Source of the DNA: Mycobacteriales bacterium
GTDB taxonomy: Bacteria; Actinomycetota; Actinomycetes; Mycobacteriales; Mycobacteriaceae
Length of the DNA stretch: 64,000 bases
Reading direction: 5' to 3'
Assembly: GCA_018376445.1 (NCBI GenBank)
Contig: JAHABL010000009.1
Span: 58,885 to 122,884 of the forward strand
Shown here: in pieces, positions 43,820-53,207 of the stretch
Numbering within the stretch: position 1 is the first letter of the stretch
How the letters are laid out: each line of letters begins with the position of its first letter
Notes under the pieces: generated by a model
The model's input: the letters and a program-made list of their open reading frames with translations, nothing else
What the model was told of the DNA's origin: nothing
Databases searched by the model: none
Translations under genes and position numbers: made by a program

Positions 43820-45831
43820 TATTGGGCTGCTTTCTCTTGTTCGGTGGGGGTGACTGTCCATTGGGAGACGTTGTAGAAGAATCCCAACGAGGGCGTACCC
43901 AGCAGCTCGCGGGTGGGGTTAGAGATCCGCGTACCGCGTGCTTCCAGGAGTGTTTCTTGCCAGATGGGGAGGACAAGCCCGAGTTCCCACAGCCGCTGCT
44001 CAATTTTGTGCAGGAATGGTTTAGCTAGCGCGACCTGCGCGGTTGGCGGCTGCGAGTCGGTCACCCGTCGCATATCTCCTACGAGCGTTTGCAGTTCCGG
44101 ATCGCAGGTGCCCGACGCGTTAGCTCCGCGACTACCTTGTTGGACATGCCGGGTAAGCGGCTGATCCGCATGATTCCCTGCTTCTTCCGTTGGAGCGGCA
44201 TCATATTCAGCTCGTAGGGCCTGCAGAGTACTGCCGGTCTGCGGATCGACCCCTTGGTGGTCTTTAGCCGCAGCTATCTGCGCGGAGATTTCTTTGCGAC
44301 GATAGTCGTTTCCCGTCGCGGAAGAGGCTAGCGGATCGAGCTGCGCGGACTGTATGCGAGCAGGCGCTGAGCGAACCGCGTCCCCCGTGGTGCAGTGAAA
44401 ACGACTCGACACACTGGCAATAACCGACTGGTCGGTAGTGTGCCACCCTAGCACTAGGTCGACCTTGCCGCGCGGTAACCAGAAACCGTAGAGGTCGGCA
44501 GCTGTGGTGTCCTGCACAATGGCGGGGAAACCAGCCTGGCTCAATTGGTCGGCAATAGCGGTGGCGGCAGCCAGCGCTTCGACATCGCCTCGCACAGTGC
44601 CGATAACAATGGCACGATTGTGCCCTTGGGGGGTGGTAATGCGCCGATCATGTCGAACCCACCCGGCATTGTGCAGAACCTCTATTCCTTGGGTAGCGAG
44701 TTCTCGTTCAGTAGGCGAGACAGGGTAGACGCCGGCGCGCTGGGGCGGGACTGTGATAACGCGGGGCACCGCGACTGCCGGAACATCACCACTGGCAACA
44801 CTGCTGAGGCGGTTTGCGGCCAACTGCGCCACTAGCCGCACATCGATGAGGCTGAGGAGTGCGCGTGAGACGGCAGGCTGTCCACCTACCAGGGAGGACG
44901 CTGCATTAATGGAAAGCGCTAGCTGGCGGGGCCGCCACACGTAGGTGGCGCTGACTCCGGGTACGGCATTCAACCTGGTGGGGGTGAGTGAGTCGCCCTG
45001 GGCATAGCCCGCTTGAACACTTTCCGAACGCAGCCCCTCCGCAATCTGGTCGGAGGTATTTTGTCGTTGGATCCGGATAGAGTCGGAGGCCATACGAGCA
45101 CCCGTCACGAACTTGTCGTTCGGCATGAGAGTAATTTGACCCCGTTCCAAATCCACCGAGCGGACAGTGGCGGCACCTGCTGAGAATGGAATGGTCTGCT
45201 GTAACTGGGAGAGCCCCGGAATGTCATTAAGGAATTGGGATGGAAGAAGGTGTTGAAAAAGCGTGCGCCACTGGGCATAAACGCGAGAAAAAGTGACGAC
45301 GACAGTTTTACCGTCGCCTTTTCCCTCCACCGAGGTGATGAGGTCATAGCCGGCGGTGGTATCGATCTCCGGGGCGTTCATCATGACTCGCCAGAGGTAG
45401 CTAAAGTCGCGGGCTTCGACCGGTACCGGAGGGCTTCCACCCCACTGTGCACCTGGTTGAATCTGGTAGGTGACCTGGAAAGGTTCTTCACTAGTGACCT
45501 TTGCAGAGCGCACTAGCGCCTCGTTAAGAATCCAAGTAGTGGAATCGACGACCGCAGTCTGGCTCGTTGTTCCCTCGGTAGGGCGTGGGAGGAACACGCT
45601 GGGGAGAGTAAGACTAGCGACGATATCTGTTGTGAGGGTGCGGTCTCCGGCGGAATGCGGGTTAAATCCAGCCTCCAGCTGATCGGTGACGAGCCCCAGC
45701 ACATCGCTACCGCCCGTTTTTACGCTTGGGGCAGGTTGCCCAATTTGTGCATTCGGTGCTTTGGCCATACAGCCGGTGAGAAGAGCCAGCGTGCTGCATA
45801 GGACAGCTGCTTCGGTAAAGCGCCGACGCAC
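43819..45831 (-). CDS. lpqW: Lipoprotein LpqW, family 5 solute-binding fold
   Basis: 670 aa from GTG 45831, preceded by AGGAGGA. The lipoprotein signal is VRRRFTEAAVLCSTLALLTGC, lipobox LTGC. The body resembles family 5 extracellular solute-binding proteins, with DVLGLVTDQLEAGFNPH and a C-terminal LWELGLVLPIWQETLLE. Family knowledge: mycobacterial LpqW controls the balance between phosphatidylinositol mannosides and lipomannan/lipoarabinomannan and is not a classical importer component. Gene order typA-lpqW-mshB matches M. tuberculosis. The product is outer-leaflet anchored. Confidence 0.85.
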   Translation of the reverse strand: MRRRFTEAAVLCSTLALLTGCMAKAPNAQIGQPAPSVKTGGSDVLGLVTDQLEAGFNPHSAGDRTLTTDIVASLTLPSVFLPRPTEGTTSQTAVVDSTTWILNEALVRSAKVTSEEPFQVTYQIQPGAQWGGSPPVPVEARDFSYLWRVMMNAPEIDTTAGYDLITSVEGKGDGKTVVVTFSRVYAQWRTLFQHLLPSQFLNDIPGLSQLQQTIPFSAGAATVRSVDLERGQITLMPNDKFVTGARMASDSIRIQRQNTSDQIAEGLRSESVQAGYAQGDSLTPTRLNAVPGVSATYVWRPRQLALSINAASSLVGGQPAVSRALLSLIDVRLVAQLAANRLSSVASGDVPAVAVPRVITVPPQRAGVYPVSPTERELATQGIEVLHNAGWVRHDRRITTPQGHNRAIVIGTVRGDVEALAAATAIADQLSQAGFPAIVQDTTAADLYGFWLPRGKVDLVLGWHTTDQSVIASVSSRFHCTTGDAVRSAPARIQSAQLDPLASSATGNDYRRKEISAQIAAAKDHQGVDPQTGSTLQALRAEYDAAPTEEAGNHADQPLTRHVQQGSRGANASGTCDPELQTLVGDMRRVTDSQPPTAQVALAKPFLHKIEQRLWELGLVLPIWQETLLEARGTRISNPTRELLGTPSLGFFYNVSQWTVTPTEQEKAAQ

Positions 45832-45845
45832 TATTCCTCCTGGTG

Positions 45846-47756
<1,911 letters not shown>

Positions 47757-48072
47757 AAGAGCTCCTAGCAGAGGGTCGTCACATTCAGCCTGATAACGGA
47801 AGGCTGTGGTGGTGTGTGCTGTAAAAAGCACAAGGCCGACGACTCGGTGAGCGGCGGCCCCTATGGCAACTTTACACGGCGCAGTTTGAAAACTGGTAGT
47901 CGAGACTCTAGGCCGAGGAGTGCGTTTTGTGCTGCGTACGCCTTGCAAACGACTCCCCACGAAAAATCTTTCCTCCGCACCATCACCGGTAAAGTTAGCC
48001 CTTGGGTGTTCTACACCCGCAGACTCGACCGTTAGTGCCACAGCTTGCGCCATCAATCTCAAGGACTCACAC
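47757..48072. promoter_or_regulatory. Divergent intergenic region between typA and putP
   Basis: About 316 bases without a gene. It contains the AGGAG ribosome site for typA next to 47756 and AAGGA for putP at 48061-48065. No convincing -35/-10 pair or long palindrome was recognised. Confidence 0.35.
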
Positions 48073-49560
48073 GTGTCTTCCACCCTCTGGACTATTCTCG
48101 CCCTCGTCGTGTACTTCACCGCGATGATCGTCATCGGTGTTTACGCTTTCCGGCGGACCACGAGCCACGAAGGGTATATGTTGGCTGATCGCCAGCTACA
48201 TCCTTTTACCGCAGCACTCTCCGCGGGGGCCTCTGATATGTCGGGCTGGCTTCTGATGGGGCTACCCGGTGCCATCTATATCTCCGGCCTCTGTGAAGCA
48301 TGGATTGCCGTGGGGCTCACGGTTGGTGCGTGGTTAAATTGGAAGATTGTCGCGCCCCGGCTACGTTCCTATTCCGTGGTGGCGCAGGACTCCATTACTA
48401 TCCCGACGTTCTTGGAAAACCGTCTGCATGATTCTTCGCATGTGCTGCGGATCTGCTCTGGGGTAGTCATCCTCTTCTTCTTCACTTTTTATGTCTCCTC
48501 GGGCATGGTGGCCGGTGGAACATTCTTTCAGGCGACATTTGGCACCTCCTACCTCACGGGCATGCTCATTGTCTCTGGTGTGGTGGTGCTCTATACGTTT
48601 GTGGGTGGATTCCTCGCAGTTTCCTATACCGACGTGGTCCAGGGTCTCCTAATGATGATGGCTCTTATTGCCATACCTATTGCGGCGGTGGTGTCGCTAG
48701 GTGGGCTCCCCGAGACCATGCACATGGTTGAGGCCTCAGATCCGCAGCATCTCAACATGGTTGAGGGGGTCGCTCCGGCGGCAATCATCTCGGCGCTTGC
48801 GTGGGGCCTGGGGTATGTGGGTCAGCCGCATATTATTGTGCGTTTTATGGCGCTGCGGTCCGCCCGGGAAGCTACCTATGGGCGTCGCGTGGGGATCGGC
48901 TGGATGACACTGTCTATCCTGGGTGCTGTCGCTACAGGGTTGGTGGGTGTTGCCTACTTGCAGGCAAACGGACACGAGCTCACGAGTTCGAGGCAAGCGG
49001 CGGAGACCGTCTTTCTCGTGATGGGAAAGATGCTCTTCCACCCGTTCCTTGCCGGCGTGGTGTTAGCGGCAGTGCTCGCCGCAATCATGTCGACGATTTC
49101 GTCGCAGCTATTAGTGACGTCCTCTGTGCTTGTGGAAGACCTTTACCGCGGCATTTTTAAAACGGGCGTGTCGCAACGGAAGTTGGTTTTGCTCTCACGC
49201 TGTGCAGTTCTGATGGTCGCTATCATCGCAGCACTTCTGGCTGTTCCCCGCTATAACACCATCCTGGAACTCGTTGCTTTCGCGTGGGCAGGTTTTGGTG
49301 CAGCTTTTGGGCCAATCGTTGTCCTTTCTCTGTGGTGGAAGCGTCTTACCGCAAAGGGAGCCATTGCTGGTTTGGTGACGGGTGCTGTGGTTGTCGCAGT
49401 GTGGGGATTCACCCCGGCCTTATCGTCGATGATCTACGAGATCATCCCGGGGTTCTTCGCGAATCTGCTGGTAGCCATTATCGTGAGCTATCTCACCAAG
49501 CCTCCTTCACTGCAGGTCATGGAGGAATTTGAGCAGGCAGTTGAAGGATCTCGACAGTAG
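48073..49560 (+). CDS. putP: Sodium/proline symporter (SSS family)
   Basis: 495 aa from GTG 48073, supported by AAGGA seven bases upstream; the open frame to 47920 is upstream sequence. It has 13 hydrophobic segments. PutP markers: DRQLHPFTAALSAGASDMSGWLLMGLPGAIY in TM2 (two motifs, SAGASDMSGW and LMGLPGAIY), the YTFVGGFLAVSYTDVVQ signature, and GYVGQPHIIVRFMA. Role: Na+-coupled proline uptake. No PutA is nearby. Proline could serve as nutrient or osmolyte. Confidence 0.92.
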   Translation: MSSTLWTILALVVYFTAMIVIGVYAFRRTTSHEGYMLADRQLHPFTAALSAGASDMSGWLLMGLPGAIYISGLCEAWIAVGLTVGAWLNWKIVAPRLRSYSVVAQDSITIPTFLENRLHDSSHVLRICSGVVILFFFTFYVSSGMVAGGTFFQATFGTSYLTGMLIVSGVVVLYTFVGGFLAVSYTDVVQGLLMMMALIAIPIAAVVSLGGLPETMHMVEASDPQHLNMVEGVAPAAIISALAWGLGYVGQPHIIVRFMALRSAREATYGRRVGIGWMTLSILGAVATGLVGVAYLQANGHELTSSRQAAETVFLVMGKMLFHPFLAGVVLAAVLAAIMSTISSQLLVTSSVLVEDLYRGIFKTGVSQRKLVLLSRCAVLMVAIIAALLAVPRYNTILELVAFAWAGFGAAFGPIVVLSLWWKRLTAKGAIAGLVTGAVVVAVWGFTPALSSMIYEIIPGFFANLLVAIIVSYLTKPPSLQVMEEFEQAVEGSRQ

Positions 49561-49708
49561 ACGGTCACCCCCTCGCCATTGTCTTATGAGGCAAGCCTAT
49601 ACTAATACTGGAGGCATGGTATTCCTCCTGTTCCCCACCTAGGTTGGCGCTCCGCTCACCACACGTCGCCCCTGCTCCGGGACACGCACTCACACAATGG
49701 AGAAGAGA

Positions 49709-51151
49709 ATGTCTACTGATACCCAGAACTACCGCATCGAACATGACACCATGGGCGAGGTTAAGGTCCCGAAAAACGCCCTCTACGCCGCGCAAACCCA
49801 ACGGGCTGTAGAGAACTTCCCCATCAGCGGCACAACCATCACTCCACACCACATCGCCGCGCTCGGGGAGATCAAACGAGCAGCCGCCCTTGCCAATCTC
49901 GAACTCGGCGTCATCGACGAAGCCACTAGCTCTGCCATCGTCACCGCTGCAGACGAGGTTATCGCCGGACAACACAACAACGAATTCCCCATTGATATCT
50001 TCCAAACTGGCTCCGGCACTTCCTCCAACATGAACACCAATGAGGTCATAGCCACACTCGCCACGCGTTACAAGAAGACCGCCTGGGACGCCGCCGGGAA
50101 AGACCCCTCAGACTTCACTCCCGTCCACCCCAATGACCACGTGAATGCTTCCCAATCGTCCAATGATGTTTTCCCCTCCTCCATCCACATCGCTGCGGTA
50201 GAGGCCATCACCACTGTTCTCAAACCCGGCCTAAAAACCCTCGCAGAATCCTTGGAAAACAAGGCAGAAGAATTCGCAGATGTGGTGAAGTCTGGCCGTA
50301 CCCACCTAATGGATGCCACCCCCATCATGCTAGGGCAGGAATTCTCCGGTTACGCACAACAAATTCGCAATGGCCTTGCCCGCATTGATGCCGCCTTTGG
50401 GCGCCTCTGCGAACTTCCCTTAGGCGGTACCGCAGTGGGTACCGGCATCAACACCCCAGCCGGATTCTCACAGCGCGTCATCGAGCTCATCGCCGAGCAC
50501 ACACAACTGCCACTCGTGGAGGCTCCCAACCACTTCGAAGCACAGGCCACACAAGACTCCCTAGTGGAGATGTCAGGAATGCTGCGCACCATTGCCGTCA
50601 GTGAAGTAAAAATTGCCAATGACCTCCGCTGGATGGGCTCGGGCCCGCGTACTGGCATCGGCGAGATTTCCCTCCCTGACCTGCAGCCCGGCTCCTCCAT
50701 CATGCCCGGCAAGGTCAATCCGGTGCTCCCGGAAGCCACCGTCCAGGTAGCAGCCCAAGTTATCGGTAACGATGCCACCATCACCTTCGCCGGCGCCCAA
50801 GGTAATTTCGACCTACTGGTCATGCTGCCAGTGATGGCCGCCAACCTCCTCACCTCCATCACTATCCTGGGAAACGTGTCACACGTCCTCGCCGAACGGT
50901 GTGTTGATGGGCTTGTCGCGAACAAGGAACGCTGTCTACAGCTTGCTGAATCCAGCCCATCGATCGTCACCCCGCTCAATCGAGTGATCGGTTACGAAGC
51001 AGCGGCGAAGATCGCGAAACATGCGGTGAAAAAGAACCTCACCATCCGCGAAGCCACTATCGAACTCGGTTACGTAGAGCGAGGTGAGATCACCGACGAA
51101 AAGCTGGCAGAAGCCCTCGATGTAGCAGCTATGACTCACCCGCGGAGCTAA
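49709..51151 (+). CDS. fumC: Class II fumarate hydratase
   Basis: 480 aa from ATG 49709 with GGAG six bases upstream; ATG 49697 is an alternative. Motifs: FQTGSGTSSNMNTNEVIA (substrate site), HPNDHVNASQSSNDVFP (catalytic His region) and the family signature GSSIMPGKVNPVLPE. Role: reversible hydration of fumarate to malate; an iron-independent, oxygen-stable homotetramer. An iron-sulfur class I fumarase gene follows 280 bases downstream. Own terminator follows at 51167. Confidence 0.96.
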   Translation: MSTDTQNYRIEHDTMGEVKVPKNALYAAQTQRAVENFPISGTTITPHHIAALGEIKRAAALANLELGVIDEATSSAIVTAADEVIAGQHNNEFPIDIFQTGSGTSSNMNTNEVIATLATRYKKTAWDAAGKDPSDFTPVHPNDHVNASQSSNDVFPSSIHIAAVEAITTVLKPGLKTLAESLENKAEEFADVVKSGRTHLMDATPIMLGQEFSGYAQQIRNGLARIDAAFGRLCELPLGGTAVGTGINTPAGFSQRVIELIAEHTQLPLVEAPNHFEAQATQDSLVEMSGMLRTIAVSEVKIANDLRWMGSGPRTGIGEISLPDLQPGSSIMPGKVNPVLPEATVQVAAQVIGNDATITFAGAQGNFDLLVMLPVMAANLLTSITILGNVSHVLAERCVDGLVANKERCLQLAESSPSIVTPLNRVIGYEAAAKIAKHAVKKNLTIREATIELGYVERGEITDEKLAEALDVAAMTHPRS

Positions 51152-51166
51152 CAGCAGCCCCTCCTT

Positions 51167-51218
51167 CACTGGGTTCCCGCCGGAGGTTCTCTCCGTGATG
51201 GGAACCCAGTGTGTTTTT
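51167..51218 (+). terminator. fumC rho-independent terminator
   Basis: Perfect 12-base arms CACTGGGTTCCC/GGGAACCCAGTG (51167-51178, 51200-51211) with an inner CGGAG/CTCCG stem, followed by TGTTTTT. Confidence 0.88.
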
Positions 51219-51281
51219 GTTGCAAGGGCTGGCGTGTGGCGGCATTGAGAGCTGCGATACAGCGGGGTGGCGACATGTAAT

Positions 51282-51305
51282 TTTTGACACACAAGTGTGT
51301 CAAAA
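51282..51305. promoter_or_regulatory. 24-base perfect palindrome upstream of the class I fumarase
   Basis: Arms TTTTGACACAC and GTGTGTCAAAA around a 2-base AA centre. It ends 16 bases before a TTGACG -35-like hexamer (51322-51327). A 2-base loop is unsuited to a terminator, so an operator for a dimeric regulator is more likely. It does not match the CRP/GlxR or FNR spacing. Confidence 0.6.
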
Positions 51306-51321
51306 GCTCTCAAAACTTCAG

Positions 51322-51361
51322 TTGACGTGGCATTTTACAGATATAGATTAGGCTTACCTTG
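51322..51361 (+). promoter_or_regulatory. Class I fumarase promoter with DtxR/IdeR-like iron box
   Basis: The -35 candidate TTGACG is at 51322-51327, with TATAGA/TAGATT as -10 candidates near 51342-51349. The 19-mer at 51343-51361 (ATAGATTAGGCTTACCTTG) agrees with the DtxR/IdeR consensus TTAGGTTAGGCTAACCTAA at 14 of 19 positions. It overlaps the -10 region, so Fe-loaded repressor would be expected to block transcription. Confidence 0.55.
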
Positions 51362-51430
51362 GCAGACGATATCTGACAGAAACCTTAGGCTGAAAGGTGA
51401 GTCTCAACCCACTCTGCCCAAGGAATGATG

Positions 51431-53110
51431 ATGCCGGAATTCTTCTACGAAGACATGCTGCCCCTGCAATCCGACCCCACCGAATACCGCCTACTCACCT
51501 CTAAGGGAGTGGAGACAGTAGAAGGACCGGACGGCTCGACCTTCCTCAAGGTGAGCGACGAAGCCCTCACCTTGCTGTCGGAAACCGCAATGCACGACAT
51601 TGCCCACTACCTGCGTGCCAGCCACCTTGCCCAACTCCGGAAGATCTACGACGACCCGGAAGCCAGCGACAACGACAAGTTCGTGGCCTACAACCTGCTA
51701 CAGAATGCCGTCATCGCCGCCGAAGGCACCCTCCCCATGTGTCAAGACACCGGCACTGCCATCATCAAGGGTGAACGCGGCCAGTATGTCCTGACCAGCG
51801 GCACCGACGAGCGCGCTCTTTCCCGCGGCGTCTACAACGCCTACACGCAGGACAATCTGCGCTACTCCCAGAACGCGCCGCTCTCCATGTACGAGGAGAA
51901 GAACACCGGCTGCAACCTCCCCGCCCAGATCGAACTGTACGCGGACACCAAACCAGAATCCGACCGCGACTACCACTTCCTCTTCATGGCCAAGGGCGGC
52001 GGCTCCGCTAACAAGAGCTACCTCTACCAAGAGACCAAAGCCATCCTCAACCCCGACTCCATGATGCACTTCCTGGAGGGCAAGATCCGCAGCCTCGGCA
52101 CCGCCGCCTGCCCGCCCTACCACCTGGGCATCGTCATCGGTGGCACCTCCGCCGAATACGCACTCAAGACCGCCAAGTACGCAAGCGCCCGTTACCTCGA
52201 CACCCTCCCCACTCACGGCAGCGAAACCGGCCACGGCTTCCGCGACCTCGAGATGGAAGAAAAGGTCCTCGAGATGACGCGCCACATGGACATTGGCGCC
52301 CAGTTCGGCGGCAAGTACTTCTGCCATGATGTTCGCGTTATTCGCCTCCCCCGCCACGGTGCCTCGCTACCCGTCGCCATTGCCGTCTCCTGCTCGGCAG
52401 ACCGCCAGGCCAAGGCGAAGATCACCCCCGAGGGCGTGTTCCTGGAAAAACTCGAGACCAACCCCGGCCAATACCTCCCCGAGCTGTCCGATGTTGACAT
52501 CGACCATGAGGGCGGCGACGAGACAGCCGTGAAGATCGACCTCTCCCAGCCGATGGAGAAGATCCTGGAAACCCTCTCCCAGTACCCCATCAAGACCCGC
52601 GTCTCCATGACTGGCACCATGATCGTGGCCCGCGACATCGCACACGCCAAGATCCGGGAGCGCATTGAAGCTGGCGAACCCATGCCCGAGTACATGAAGA
52701 ACCACCCGGTCTACTACGCCGGCCCCGCCAAGACCCCTGATGGAATGGCTTCTGGTTCCTTCGGCCCCACCACTGCTGGACGTATGGATCCCTACGTTGA
52801 TCCCTTCCAAGAAACGGGTGGCTCCATGATCATGGTGGCCAAGGGCAACCGCTCGAAGCAGGTCACTGATGCCTGCCAGAAGCATGGTGGTTTCTACCTG
52901 GGCTCCATCGGTGGCCCCGCCGCTGTGCTGGCGAAGGACTGCATCAAGAAGGTGGAAGTGCTGGAATACCCCGAACTTGGCATGGAGGCCGTGTGGAAGA
53001 TCGAGGTAGAAGACTTCCCCGCCTTCATCGTGGTCGATGACAAGGGCAATGACTTCTTCGCCCACACCCAGGAGTGCACACTGACCATCGGCAAGCGCCC
53101 CGGGCTGTAA
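51431..53110 (+). CDS. Class I (4Fe-4S) fumarate hydratase
   Basis: 559 aa from ATG 51431, the third of three consecutive ATGs (51425, 51428, 51431) and the one best spaced from AAGGA. Motifs: LPMCQDTGTAIIKGERGQYV (first cluster Cys region), KNTGCNLPAQIELY (second Cys), KGGGSANKSYL and LGIVIGGTSAEYALK. The C-terminal beta domain has GMASGSFGPTTAGRMDPYVD and LAKDCIKKVEVLEYPELGMEAVWKI (split motifs, KKVEVLEYPELGMEAVW). Role: oxygen-sensitive, iron-sulfur fumarase working in the same reaction as FumC. Its promoter has an iron-box-like site. Confidence 0.95.
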   Translation: MPEFFYEDMLPLQSDPTEYRLLTSKGVETVEGPDGSTFLKVSDEALTLLSETAMHDIAHYLRASHLAQLRKIYDDPEASDNDKFVAYNLLQNAVIAAEGTLPMCQDTGTAIIKGERGQYVLTSGTDERALSRGVYNAYTQDNLRYSQNAPLSMYEEKNTGCNLPAQIELYADTKPESDRDYHFLFMAKGGGSANKSYLYQETKAILNPDSMMHFLEGKIRSLGTAACPPYHLGIVIGGTSAEYALKTAKYASARYLDTLPTHGSETGHGFRDLEMEEKVLEMTRHMDIGAQFGGKYFCHDVRVIRLPRHGASLPVAIAVSCSADRQAKAKITPEGVFLEKLETNPGQYLPELSDVDIDHEGGDETAVKIDLSQPMEKILETLSQYPIKTRVSMTGTMIVARDIAHAKIRERIEAGEPMPEYMKNHPVYYAGPAKTPDGMASGSFGPTTAGRMDPYVDPFQETGGSMIMVAKGNRSKQVTDACQKHGGFYLGSIGGPAAVLAKDCIKKVEVLEYPELGMEAVWKIEVEDFPAFIVVDDKGNDFFAHTQECTLTIGKRPGL

Positions 53111-53146
53111 AAGCATTCGGTCGTGCCCGGCACCACCATTATCAAG

Positions 53147-53200
53147 CAGACGTAACCCCCGGTGAGAATCGCTCTCCCCGGGGGTTACGTTCATTTTCAG
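53147..53200. repeat. Terminator-like repeat, left copy
   Basis: Hairpin with arms ACGTAACCCCCGG/CCGGGGGTTACGT (53150-53162, 53178-53190) and inner GAGA/TCTC, preceded by GCAG and followed by CATTTTCAG. It terminates the class I fumarase transcript. A closely similar copy lies at 55441-55499, on the other side of the helicase gene and in the same orientation. Confidence 0.85.
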
Positions 53201-53207
53201 TAGGTTT

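Noticed and set aside
52367..53194. 275-aa and 219-aa minus-strand frames across the class I fumarase
   Set aside because: High third-position GC in the fumarase gene opens the opposite strand. The translations are Val/Gly/Asp-rich without known motifs.
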